From contig JAEEGS010000013.1 of NCBI GenBank assembly GCA_016280445.1, positions 62,001-126,000 of the forward strand: DNA of 64,000 nucleotides. The letters are read 5' to 3'. Of this stretch, positions 1-9,304 are shown piece after piece. Within the stretch, counting starts at the first letter, position 1, and every line of letters begins with the position of its first letter. Below the pieces are notes generated by a model. The model did not search any database, was not told where the DNA came from, and worked only from the letters and a program-made list of their open reading frames with translations. The DNA comes from Bacteroidaceae bacterium (GTDB lineage: Bacteria > Bacteroidota > Bacteroidia > Bacteroidales > Bacteroidaceae). The position numbers and the translations under genes were made by a program.

Positions 1-1313
<1,313 letters not shown>

Positions 1314-1348
1314 TTATAACATTGAAAGATTGAAGTCTCTCCTCCTTT

Positions 1349-2830
1349 TCACTTGCCTAAGCGTTCCACCCAAAGCTGGTAGGCCGCCATATAGGGCGCA
1401 CTATCTGTTTCGGGCAGTGTGGTGCCAAGGTGCTTAAGGGTCTGGAAAGCTTCATCGCTGTCCTTGTAGATGCCTGCTCCGATACCTGCTCCGTAAGCAG
1501 CTCCCACGGAACCGTCGGTTTCGTAGAGTTCGATGGCGGCTCCAGTGATGGTGGCCAACGTCTTGCGGAAGGTGGAGTTGAGGAACATGTTGGCATGAGC
1601 AGCCTTGATGGTCTTCACTTCCATGCCCATCTGCTTCATGATGTCCATGCCATAGGCAAAGGAGAAGGCGATGCCCTCGTGTGCAGCACGAACGAGGTGG
1701 GCTTTCTTGTGAATGTTGAAGTTGATGCCATGGATGGAGGCTCCGACGTTCTCGTTCTGCAACACGCGCTCTGCTCCGTTGCCGAAGGGGATCACGCTGA
1801 GTCCGTCGCAACCTACTGGCACGGTCTCAGCCAAGTCGTTCATCTCGGGATAGGAGATGCCTTCGGGTGCGACAGTGCGACGCATCCAGGCGTTCATGAT
1901 GCCTGTACCGTTGATGCAGAGCAACACTCCGAGGCGGGTCTGGCCGTTCTCTCCGTGGTTGACATGGGCAAAGGTGTTGACGCGCGAGAGTTTGTCATAG
2001 TTCACTTCACCAAGCACACCATACACAACACCTGACGTACCACCTGTAGCGGCAATTTCACCAGGCTTCATCACGTTGAGCGACAGGGCGTTGTTAGGCT
2101 GGTCGCCACCACGATAGGAGATAGGAGTACCTGCGGGGATGCCCAATTCCTCTGCCACGGCTGCACAAACGGTGCTCTGTACGGAGAAGGTCGGCACGAT
2201 GTCAGCAATGAGGTCGCTGGAGAATCCGTAGAAATCCATCACATCCTTGCTCACTTCGTTGTTCTGAAAGTCCCAGAACATACCTTCGGAAAGACCCGAC
2301 ACGGTGGTCTGCTTCTTTCCACCCGACAAACGCATGGCGATATAGTCGCCAGGGAGCATGATTTTGTCAATCTTGGCAAAGAGTTCGGGCTCGTTCTCCT
2401 TCACCCAAGCGAGTTTGGCTGCGGTGAAGTTGCCAGGAGAGTTGAGCAGGTGCTGGAGGCACTTTTCACCACCAATGGATTCGAAGGCCTTGTTCCCGTA
2501 AGGGACAGCACGGCCATCGCACCAGATGATGGATGGGCGCAATGGCGTTCCCTCTTTGTCCACACACACGAGTCCGTGCATCTGGTAAGAGATACCGATG
2601 GCTTTCACGTCGGCCAGTGAGCCACCAGCCTTGGCTGCCACACGGGCTGTTGCCTGTTTGAGTTCATCCCACCACATTTCGGGCTCTTGCTCTGCCCATC
2701 CTGCCTGCTTGGCAATGATGGGTGCTTCTGCATCTGGATATTGTGCACTTGCCACTGTCTGACCTGTCTGTGCATCGACCAACGCGGCCTTAACAGACGA
2801 GGTACCTATGTCATAACCTAATAAATACAT
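1349..2830 (-). CDS. xylB: Xylulokinase
   Basis: A 493-aa FGGY-family sugar kinase that would phosphorylate D-xylulose to xylulose 5-phosphate in the cytoplasm. The N-terminal phosphate-binding motif LLGYDIGTSSVKAALVD opens the protein; the substrate region has SYQMHGLVCVD and WCDGRA; the catalytic-base region is YRGGDQPNNAL; and the C-terminal half carries the adenosine motif GAAYGAGIGAG. The length is usual for XylB. It starts at ATG 2830 and lies downstream of the GH43 gene in the same operon, so it completes the path from imported xylo-oligosaccharide to the pentose phosphate pathway. A xylose isomerase is not visible in the window. Confidence 0.95.
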   Translation of the reverse strand: MYLLGYDIGTSSVKAALVDAQTGQTVASAQYPDAEAPIIAKQAGWAEQEPEMWWDELKQATARVAAKAGGSLADVKAIGISYQMHGLVCVDKEGTPLRPSIIWCDGRAVPYGNKAFESIGGEKCLQHLLNSPGNFTAAKLAWVKENEPELFAKIDKIMLPGDYIAMRLSGGKKQTTVSGLSEGMFWDFQNNEVSKDVMDFYGFSSDLIADIVPTFSVQSTVCAAVAEELGIPAGTPISYRGGDQPNNALSLNVMKPGEIAATGGTSGVVYGVLGEVNYDKLSRVNTFAHVNHGENGQTRLGVLLCINGTGIMNAWMRRTVAPEGISYPEMNDLAETVPVGCDGLSVIPFGNGAERVLQNENVGASIHGINFNIHKKAHLVRAAHEGIAFSFAYGMDIMKQMGMEVKTIKAAHANMFLNSTFRKTLATITGAAIELYETDGSVGAAYGAGIGAGIYKDSDEAFQTLKHLGTTLPETDSAPYMAAYQLWVERLGK

Positions 2831-2853
2831 ATTTTTAGAATTAAAGAGTTGAA

Positions 2854-2912
2854 GAATTGAAAAATTGAAGTTCCTTCGGTCTGAAGGATAAAACAGTTCA
2901 ATTTTTCAATTC
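2854..2912. repeat. Inverted repeat in the GH43-xylB spacer
   Basis: GAATTGAAAAATTGAA (2854-2869) is repeated in perfect inverse at 2897-2912, 16 bp each, with a small inner hairpin (CCTTC/GAAGG) in the spacer. It could form a stem in the operon mRNA between GH43 and xylB. Similar ATTGAA-rich spacers occur at 1302-1340, 41262-41312 and 54007-54107. Confidence 0.7.
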
Positions 2913-2928
2913 CTGAATTTTTCAATTT

Positions 2929-3969
2929 TTATTTATCCAATCCCTCGATGGTCTGAATCGTGCCGTCAGGGTTGTAGTGCAGTTCGCACACCTTGAGGGA
3001 ACGAAGCCACGTCTTGTCGTTGGAGGGAACACAGTCATGATGGAAAAGGTACCACTTGCCCTTGTACTCAGCGATGGCATGATGCGTTGTCCATCCCACC
3101 ACGGGAGTGAGGATGACACCCTGATAGGTGAATGGCCCATAAGGGTTGTCGCCAATGGCATAGCAGAGGAAATGGCTGTCGCCTGTGGAGTAAGAGAAGT
3201 AGTATTTACCCTTATACTTATGCATCCATGATGCCTCGAAGAAACGGTGTGGATCGCTGGCCTTCAGAGGCTTTCCGTCCTTGTCAACAACGAGCACTGG
3301 ACGTGGTGCCTCAGCAAATTGCAGCACATCGTCACTCATCTTCACCACGAGGCTGGGCAGTGCAGGAGCATCGGGCTGAGCGAAGAGTTCTCCTTGGCGT
3401 GTGGGTTCAGAACCCATGTCCACGAGCCCGTTCTCATCACCATGCTTGCCGTGAACAGGCGAGAAACCTGGTGCAAGGGGCTGCCACCACTGGAGTTGTC
3501 CTCCCCAGAGACCGCCGAAATAGGTGTAGATGGCACCGTCGTCATCCTTGAACACACAAGGGTCGATGGAGAAAGAACCACGGATGGGTTGTGGCTGTGG
3601 AATAAAAGGACCTTCTGGTTTGTCTGCAACAGCAACACCCAAACGGAACACACCGTCATAGCCCTTGGCAGAGAAGATGTAGTAGTATTTGCCATCTTTC
3701 TCTACCACATCGCTGTCCCACAACTGCTTTTCCGCCCAAGGCACATCGTTCACATCAAAGATGACACCGTGGTCTGTGGCCTTGCCATTCTCCAGGTCGT
3801 CGAACGAGAGGGCGTGATAATCCTTCATCTGGAAATGTCCACCGTCATCGTCTTCATCTGCACCTGCCTCCCAGTCATGGCTGGGGTATATGAAGAGACG
3901 ATTATTGAACACATGGGCCGCAGGGTCTGCCATGTAGTCGTCTGGGAAAAGGTATTTCTTTCCTTCCAT
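2929..3969 (-). CDS. Cytoplasmic GH43 beta-xylosidase/alpha-arabinofuranosidase
   Basis: A 346-aa five-bladed propeller hydrolase of family GH43. There is no signal peptide (starts MEGKKYLFPDDYMADPAAHV), so it should act in the cytoplasm on imported oligosaccharides. The expected acidic triad can be placed: Asp in DYMADPAAHVF (base), Asp in SFSIDPCVFKDDDG (pKa modulator) and Glu in FFEASWMHKYKGKYYFSYS (acid). It is a single-domain member without the C-terminal sandwich of longer GH43 enzymes. It lies between the secreted GH10 xylanase (23 nt) and xylB, the arrangement expected for xylo-oligosaccharide breakdown. Whether xylose or arabinose is released cannot be read from the sequence. Confidence 0.9.
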   Translation of the reverse strand: MEGKKYLFPDDYMADPAAHVFNNRLFIYPSHDWEAGADEDDDGGHFQMKDYHALSFDDLENGKATDHGVIFDVNDVPWAEKQLWDSDVVEKDGKYYYIFSAKGYDGVFRLGVAVADKPEGPFIPQPQPIRGSFSIDPCVFKDDDGAIYTYFGGLWGGQLQWWQPLAPGFSPVHGKHGDENGLVDMGSEPTRQGELFAQPDAPALPSLVVKMSDDVLQFAEAPRPVLVVDKDGKPLKASDPHRFFEASWMHKYKGKYYFSYSTGDSHFLCYAIGDNPYGPFTYQGVILTPVVGWTTHHAIAEYKGKWYLFHHDCVPSNDKTWLRSLKVCELHYNPDGTIQTIEGLDK

Positions 3970-3992
3970 AGTTAATAATAAGTTTTATGAGG

Positions 3993-5192
3993 TTAATACT
4001 TAGATGAATTCTTCTTTTGTTTCTTGGATACATCCGTCATCTTTGGAGTTGCCAAATCGATGAGTTTCTGGATGGTTGGTTTCGGTTGGTTCTGGCGGTC
4101 AAAGAGGGTGGCATAGTCGGTACGTCCTTTGATGGGGAAACTGTTTCGCCACGAGTTGGCATCGTTCATACACCAGAAGCCGACGCGGAGCACATCGCGC
4201 TTATGCTGCATGAGCATCGCGAAGAAGTCCACCCAGAACTGATCAACCTGAGCCTGTTTGTCAGCAGGAAAACCATTCTTGTAGGGATCCATCTGCTCTG
4301 TGTATTTGAAGTTGTCACTCACGTTGGCACCAGAGAAGCCATAAGGGTTAGGCAACACAGACATATCCAACTCCGTGAACTGCGCCTTCAGCCCAATCGA
4401 GGCGATTTGCTCAATGGTATGCGCATACTCCTTCACATAGTCGGTATCACCGTAGATGAGATGTCCTTGCAAACCAATGGCGGTGATAGGCATACCCTTA
4501 GCCATGAGTGAGCGGAAATAGTTCACCACCCCTTCCACCTTCGTGGCCTTGTTCATGGAATAATCATTATAATATAGTTCCGCGCTGGGGTCAGCCTCAT
4601 GAGCATATTGGAATGCCAGCGGAATGTAGTCCTCGCCCAGAATCTCATAGAACTTGCTCTTGCGCATAGAGCCGTCATCTTCAAAGGCTTCGTTCACCAC
4701 ATCCCAGGCCTCGACACGTCCACGGAAGTGTCCCACCACCGTGAAGATGTGTTCCCGCATCCGTTTCTTCAGCACTTCGGCCGTCACCTGCTTGCCTTCG
4801 CTGTCGGTGAAGAACCACGGCGCACACTGGGAATGCCAGATGAGACAATGCCCCACCACATGACAATCGTTGGCCAGTGCCTTATCCACAAACTTGTCTG
4901 CCAAGGTGAAGTCATAGACACCCTCCTTCGGATGCACCACCTCGCACTTCATGCAGTTCTCAGCCACCAACCAGTCGAAATGCTGGACAATGAGTGGAAA
5001 ATGAGCCGTCTGGTCGGCACTCACGGCACCCGTCACATCGTGCTCATTGTGGATTTGCTGCTCAGCCTCCACTTCCCACTGGTTCACACTCATGCCCATG
5101 CGCCAATAGGCAGCGTAAGCCTCTTTGAGCGACTGTGCGCTAAGGACTGTAGTAAAGAACGTCGCAAGGACTATCAGTTGGAGTCTTTTCAT
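3993..5192 (-). CDS. GH10 endo-1,4-beta-xylanase, secreted
   Basis: A 399-aa protein that hydrolyses the xylan backbone. A signal peptide MKRLQLIVLATFFTTVLSAQ is followed by a single GH10 TIM barrel. Catalytic residues are visible: acid/base Glu168 in WDVVNEAF and nucleophile Glu274 in FTELDMS; GHCLIWHSQ and LYYNDYSM are further family motifs. No carbohydrate-binding insert is present. The ATG at 5192 overlaps the stop of the upstream symporter by 4 nt (ATGA), indicating translational coupling. The short lysine-rich C-terminal tail (KKQKKNSSKY) is unusual but without known meaning. It likely acts in the periplasm or on the outer membrane. Confidence 0.95.
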   Translation of the reverse strand: MKRLQLIVLATFFTTVLSAQSLKEAYAAYWRMGMSVNQWEVEAEQQIHNEHDVTGAVSADQTAHFPLIVQHFDWLVAENCMKCEVVHPKEGVYDFTLADKFVDKALANDCHVVGHCLIWHSQCAPWFFTDSEGKQVTAEVLKKRMREHIFTVVGHFRGRVEAWDVVNEAFEDDGSMRKSKFYEILGEDYIPLAFQYAHEADPSAELYYNDYSMNKATKVEGVVNYFRSLMAKGMPITAIGLQGHLIYGDTDYVKEYAHTIEQIASIGLKAQFTELDMSVLPNPYGFSGANVSDNFKYTEQMDPYKNGFPADKQAQVDQFWVDFFAMLMQHKRDVLRVGFWCMNDANSWRNSFPIKGRTDYATLFDRQNQPKPTIQKLIDLATPKMTDVSKKQKKNSSKY

Positions 5193-6607
5193 TTGTTTCG
5201 TGCTTCAATTGCCTTGTTGATTTCGTCAATCTTCTCGTCTGTCAACTCATAACGTGAGATGATGAAAATCGCCAGCAGCAGGAGAATGGCAGGAATGATA
5301 CAAACGAGCCAGAGGATGCCCTCTTCAGCCAGTGGTGTCTGTTCAATGCTGTCCTTGTTGTAAGCCACATAAGCCAACACGGCTCCTGGCACAACACCAC
5401 CCAACGCCATACCTGCCTTGTAGAAGATACCTGTAAGCGCGTTGACGATACCGGCAATACGCTTGCCCGACGTGTATTCACCGTATGAAATGACTTCTGG
5501 CACCAATGCCCACATATAACCTGTAGCCACAATCACACCTGTTGACTTCACGAACTGAGCCACATAGATGAGCATCATGCTGGGCTGATCCATCTTAGCC
5601 ACGAAATAGAGGAACATCATGCCCGCAATGGCGATGCCAAGGAACACATAGAACATGTTCTTCTTGCCGATAGCACGTTTGATGACTGGCACCAGTGGCA
5701 TGAAAATGAAAGAAGGGATGGAACCAAGTCCCATGAAGATGGAGAGTTCTGTTGCAGAACCATGCAGATTGCTGGTCACGAAGTAAGAGCCAGCCGCATT
5801 ACCTACAGACATCATGGCGAAGGCCGTGATGAAGAAGAAGGCGATTACACGCAATGGGCGGTTGTGAACAAACTCCATGAAAAGGTCACTCACCTTCACG
5901 TTGGCTGTTTCCTTCTCATCCATCACCACACGCTCCTTGCACTGGGTGAAGCAGAAGAAAAGCAGCACCAGACCTACAATCGCATAGATGCACATGGTGG
6001 TGAACCATGCATCTGGATCTTTCGGCAGTGACTTCGAGTCGTCAGCCATCACAGGAGCCAAGAAAGCCACGAGGAGTGGAAGACCGGAACCTACTGCCAA
6101 ACCACCCACGTTGGCCATGAACATACGTACAGAAGTGAGGATGGTGATTTCGTCGGTATCACGTGTCAAAGATGAGTTCAAGGCGCCATAAGGCACATTC
6201 ACCAAGGTGTAAAGCATCGACAAGCCCACATAAGTGACGTAAGCATAGACGAGTTTGGTGATATAATTGCCATCAGCAAACCCATTCCAGAAGCAGAGGA
6301 TGGCCAAACCCGTGAGTGGCACACCTGCCAAGACGAGATAAGCACGATACTTACCCAGCGCCGGCGTGTGCTTGTCCACATAGGTGCCCACGATGGGATC
6401 CCAAAGCACGTCAACCAGACGCACAATGAGGAACATGAGGGCAGCGTCGCCCGCATCGAGTCCATAAATGTCCGTGTAGAAGAACAGAAGATACATACAT
6501 ATCGTCTGATAAATCAGGTTCTGAGCCAAGTCACCAGAACCAAAGCCGATGCGCTGCAACCAGCTGAGTTTGTAGAAGCCTTTTGCTTCCTGAGATGTTG
6601 ATGCCAT
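5189..6607 (-). CDS. GPH-family (MelB/XynP type) sugar:cation symporter
   Basis: A 472-aa polytopic inner-membrane transporter with about 12 hydrophobic segments. The N-terminal pattern KLSWLQRIGFGSGDLAQNL and the loop DPIVGTYVDKH identify the glycoside-pentoside-hexuronide family related to MelB and XynP. As the first gene of the xylan operon it probably imports xylose or xylo-oligosaccharides. The start chosen is ATG 6607 (MASTSQEAKG); a longer reading frame begins with TTG at 6637 and would add a poorly conserved decapeptide. The transported sugar is inferred from the neighbours GH10 and GH43. Confidence 0.92.
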   Translation of the reverse strand: MASTSQEAKGFYKLSWLQRIGFGSGDLAQNLIYQTICMYLLFFYTDIYGLDAGDAALMFLIVRLVDVLWDPIVGTYVDKHTPALGKYRAYLVLAGVPLTGLAILCFWNGFADGNYITKLVYAYVTYVGLSMLYTLVNVPYGALNSSLTRDTDEITILTSVRMFMANVGGLAVGSGLPLLVAFLAPVMADDSKSLPKDPDAWFTTMCIYAIVGLVLLFFCFTQCKERVVMDEKETANVKVSDLFMEFVHNRPLRVIAFFFITAFAMMSVGNAAGSYFVTSNLHGSATELSIFMGLGSIPSFIFMPLVPVIKRAIGKKNMFYVFLGIAIAGMMFLYFVAKMDQPSMMLIYVAQFVKSTGVIVATGYMWALVPEVISYGEYTSGKRIAGIVNALTGIFYKAGMALGGVVPGAVLAYVAYNKDSIEQTPLAEEGILWLVCIIPAILLLLAIFIISRYELTDEKIDEINKAIEARNK

Positions 6608-6680
6608 GATTATGTATTGATTTATTTGTTTACACAAGAAAACATACCGCTCCCGAAAGGGGCAGAATACGTTTCGGTTG

Positions 6681-6688
6681 CAAATTTA
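6681..6688 (-). promoter_or_regulatory. Putative promoter of xylan operon
   Basis: TAAATTTG matches the Bacteroidetes -7 element TAnnTTTG, about 74 nt upstream of the symporter ATG. No good TTTG was found at the -33 position, which would fit a promoter that needs an activator. Confidence 0.5.
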
Positions 6689-6868
6689 CTTCTTTTCTCC
6701 CTCACATGGCTTGCTCTCTTGTTACAAAGACTTACGTCCTTGTTACCTTCTGCCAAGAAAGGGATGAAGAGAACGTGAGAGCTTTTCAACAGACAGAACT
6801 CCCTTTACCCGTATGCCTCCAACACGGAAGCGGAATTGTGTCTGAATGCTCAAGCCCACATCCACAAA

Positions 6869-6934
6869 ACCGACCTCCCCGACGTCGGTGCACCGATGTC
6901 GGGGAGGTCGGTCAACCGACGTCGGGGACGTCGG
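6869..6934. repeat. GACGTCGG palindromic repeat, copy 1
   Basis: ACCGACCTCCCCGAC (6869-6883) pairs perfectly with 6898-6912, and the loop contains the inner palindrome CGGTGCACCG. A further CCGACGTCGG..GACGTCGG unit follows at 6916-6934, then the tail TTTTGAGGTTGTTGAAG. Related copies lie at 20558-20634 and 51673-51705. The rest of the gene-free stretch 6608-6990 holds only the symporter leader and promoter; no ORF there looks real. Confidence 0.8.
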
Positions 6935-6990
6935 TTTTGAGGTTGTTGAAGCAGAGTCCTTCAGGAAGACCGCTCAGCCATTTTCAGGAA

Positions 6991-7473
6991 TCACTTCTCC
7001 TTGCCAAAGCTAACCGTTACCTTGGCGGGCTTATCCACAGGCACTCCATCTTTCAAGCCAGGATTCCAACGAGGCATGCCAGTCACAATGTTGAAAGCAG
7101 CCGTATCCAGTGTCGTACCTGCCGACTGAGTGACTTCTGCCTGATAGATGTTTCCCTTCTTGTCAACCATGAAGCTGACCACCACATCACCCGTGCCGCT
7201 CACGTTGGTGTGCAGCAGTTTCGATCTCAGGTAGGCCTTCAGCAATTCTTCACCACCCTGGAAGGAAGGATCTGTGTCGCCTTTTGCCTTCTGCGCTTTC
7301 GCCTCTTCAGCCTTGGCCACACTATCAGCAGCAGCACCCACCTGGGCAGCAGCCGTATTGCGTGCGCCAAAACCACGAGAACGCAACTCTTCCATCTTAT
7401 CATTCACCTGTGCATTGACTGTCATTGAGACCATGCTCAGCGCCAGTACAAGTAATATCAGAATCTTCTTCAT
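6991..7473 (-). CDS. Periplasmic TonB C-terminal-like protein
   Basis: A 160-aa protein with a cleavable-looking signal peptide (MKKILILLVLALSMVSMTVNAQ), an Ala/Lys-rich linker and a C-terminal domain of the TonB/TonB_C type: GGEELLKAYLRSKL, then GDVVVSFMVDKKGNIYQAEV and GMPRWNPGLKDGVPVD, a layout common in Bacteroidetes energy-transducer-like proteins. Unlike true TonB it has no retained N-terminal anchor or proline-rich spacer, so coupling to ExbBD is doubtful. The start at 7473 is supported by AGGAGAAAG just upstream. The gene stands alone and diverges from the zinc peptidase. Confidence 0.8.
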   Translation of the reverse strand: MKKILILLVLALSMVSMTVNAQVNDKMEELRSRGFGARNTAAAQVGAAADSVAKAEEAKAQKAKGDTDPSFQGGEELLKAYLRSKLLHTNVSGTGDVVVSFMVDKKGNIYQAEVTQSAGTTLDTAAFNIVTGMPRWNPGLKDGVPVDKPAKVTVSFGKEK

Positions 7474-7526
7474 AAGTCTTTCTCCTTTCGTGATAAAATA
7501 AAGTACATGTGTCACTTTTTCCGTGG

Positions 7527-7558
7527 CAAAGTTAGCAACTTTAGGGGGATTGAGCAAC
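7527..7558 (-). promoter_or_regulatory. Promoter of TonB-like gene
   Basis: GTTG (7555-7558), a 20-nt spacer and TAACTTTG (7527-7534) fit the Bacteroidetes sigma-ABfr consensus TTTG-N19-21-TAnnTTTG, 54 nt before the ATG. Confidence 0.7.
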
Positions 7559-7608
7559 TTTGCACCTAATTTATTCACACTTTTTATGATAAAGTGGAAA
7601 TATATTCC

Positions 7609-7616
7609 TAACTTTG
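7609..7616 (+). promoter_or_regulatory. Promoter -7 element of zinc peptidase gene
   Basis: TAACTTTG lies 34 nt before the ATG at 7650. The -33 region is T-rich but has no exact TTTG. Confidence 0.6.
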
Positions 7617-7649
7617 CATACTTATTGTACACTAAAAACAAAAAATATT

Positions 7650-8546
7650 ATGAGACTTGATGGAAGAAGAGAGAGTTCCAACGTGGACGACCGTCGCGGT
7701 GGCGGTGGTGGTTTCAAACTGGGTGGCAAGGGCGGCCTCGGCATCGGTGCAGCCATTGTCATAGGCTTAATCACCTACTTCATGACAGGCGACCTGAACC
7801 AAGCGTTCCAGGTGGCCAGCAGTTCCAGCGACGTGACCAGCGTCGTCACAGGACAAAGCGGTGCAGGTGGTGAAGAGTACCAGCCCACACCCGAGGAAAA
7901 GGAGTTGGAGACATTCGCCAAGAAGGTGCTGGCCAGCACAGAAGACGTGTGGACTGCCGAGTTCCAGAAGATGGGCAAGACCTACGAGCCTCCCACACTG
8001 GTGTTCTTCAGCGGTTCCGTACAGTCAGGCTGCGGCGGTGCATCCGCCAGTGCAGGTCCTTTCTACTGTTCAGCCGACCAGTGCGTCTATATAGACCTCT
8101 CTTTCTTCACCACCATGAAATCATCCTTGGGAGCCGATGGCGACTTCGCCTATGCCTACGTGATTGCCCACGAAGTGGGACACCACGTGCAATACCTGCT
8201 CGGAAACCTTGGCCGTGCCCATGCACAGATGGCTAAACTCTCCGAAAGCGAAGCCAACAAGGTGAGTGTGCAGATAGAGTTGCAAGCCGACTGCTTTGCA
8301 GGCATCTGGGCCTACCACGAACAGAAGATGTTTGGCTCTTTGGAGGATGGCGACCTGGAGGAAGCCATCAGCACAGCCCAAGTGATTGGCGACGACTACC
8401 TGCAGAAGAAGGCACAGGGCTACACAGTTCCTGAGTCGTTCAACCACGGCACCAGCCAGCAACGCATCAAGTGGTTCAAGCGCGGCTTCACCACAGGCGA
8501 CCTCTCACAGGGCGACACTTTCTCTTATCGTTACGAAAACTTATAA
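7650..8546 (+). CDS. YpfJ-type neutral zinc metallopeptidase
   Basis: A 298-aa membrane-anchored protein of the neutral zinc metallopeptidase family (PF04228). It starts MRLDGRRESSNVDDRRGGGG, the characteristic Arg/Gly-rich cytoplasmic head, then one membrane segment (GLGIGAAIVIGLITYFMTG, about 32-50). The catalytic domain carries the zinc motif HEVGHHVQ and the downstream ELQADCFAGIWAYH motif, plus FFSGSVQSGCG and PFYCSADQCVYIDLSFF. These match the usual family length and order. Its substrate is not known for the family. The next gene begins 22 nt downstream, so the pair is probably co-transcribed. Confidence 0.92.
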   Translation: MRLDGRRESSNVDDRRGGGGGFKLGGKGGLGIGAAIVIGLITYFMTGDLNQAFQVASSSSDVTSVVTGQSGAGGEEYQPTPEEKELETFAKKVLASTEDVWTAEFQKMGKTYEPPTLVFFSGSVQSGCGGASASAGPFYCSADQCVYIDLSFFTTMKSSLGADGDFAYAYVIAHEVGHHVQYLLGNLGRAHAQMAKLSESEANKVSVQIELQADCFAGIWAYHEQKMFGSLEDGDLEEAISTAQVIGDDYLQKKAQGYTVPESFNHGTSQQRIKWFKRGFTTGDLSQGDTFSYRYENL

Positions 8547-8568
8547 AATCATCACAAACAACAATACA

Positions 8569-9303
8569 ATGGCAAACTTTAACTTAGAAGTCGGCAGAGC
8601 AATCGACACCGGCTGGCAATACACCAAGAAATACGGCCTGTTGGTCGCAGTCATCTACCTTCTTGTCCACGTTGTAACAGGAGGTGCATCCAGTATCTTC
8701 AATGGTTTATTTGGCTCAAGCATGAACCCCGAGGTGCTGGGCAATGTCAACGACGCTATCAGCAGAGGAGATTGGGAAGCAGTTGCCCGCTACGCCTCAC
8801 TCATGAACAGCGGCATCGCTAGTAACATCTCCACCTTCTTCACAAGCATGATCGAAACCATCGTCGTTATAGGACTCTACAACCTTGCCTTGGGTCTGAT
8901 GACAGGACGCTTCACCGAAGTGACCGTCAATGCCTTCAAACTGCCCATCGAGGTTTATGTGAAGGCCTTTGTGGTCTCCTTCCTTGTTGGCCTCATCTGC
9001 ATCGTTGCCACCCTGTGCTGCATCGTTCCGGTCTTCTTCGTGGCTCCACGTCTCATCCTTGCTCCTGTTTATCAGGTGGACAACCCTGAGGCAGGCATCA
9101 TAGAGTCCATCAGCGCCTCATGGCACATGACCGCCGACAACACCCTATCCATGCTTGGACTTGGCATCGCCCTGATGTTCATCGCCTTCCTCGGCTTGCT
9201 CTGCTGCTGCATCGGTATCTACGTTGCTTACCCCATCGAACTTTTCGCCACCGTTGCTGCCTACTACCAGCTGAAAGGCAACCTGCAACTCTCACCACGT
9301 TGA
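8569..9303 (+). CDS. Multi-pass membrane protein, unknown function
   Basis: A 244-aa protein with about five or six hydrophobic helices (for example LLVAVIYLLVHVVTG, TIVVIGLYNLALGLMTG, FVVSFLVGLICIVATLCCIVPVFF, MLGLGIALMFIAFLGLLCCC). Its layout resembles the loosely defined DUF975 or glycerophosphodiesterase membrane-domain group, including the loop PRLILAPVYQVDNPEAGIIESI..SW found in that group. It starts at ATG 8569 and ends one base before the next gene, suggesting one operon with the peptidase. No catalytic residues are visible and no function is proposed. Confidence 0.8.
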   Translation: MANFNLEVGRAIDTGWQYTKKYGLLVAVIYLLVHVVTGGASSIFNGLFGSSMNPEVLGNVNDAISRGDWEAVARYASLMNSGIASNISTFFTSMIETIVVIGLYNLALGLMTGRFTEVTVNAFKLPIEVYVKAFVVSFLVGLICIVATLCCIVPVFFVAPRLILAPVYQVDNPEAGIIESISASWHMTADNTLSMLGLGIALMFIAFLGLLCCCIGIYVAYPIELFATVAAYYQLKGNLQLSPR

Positions 9304-9304
9304 C

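Noticed and set aside
6608-6637. TTG 6637 as start of the sugar symporter
   Set aside because: ATG 6607 gives the conserved N-terminus; the extra ten residues are not family-like.
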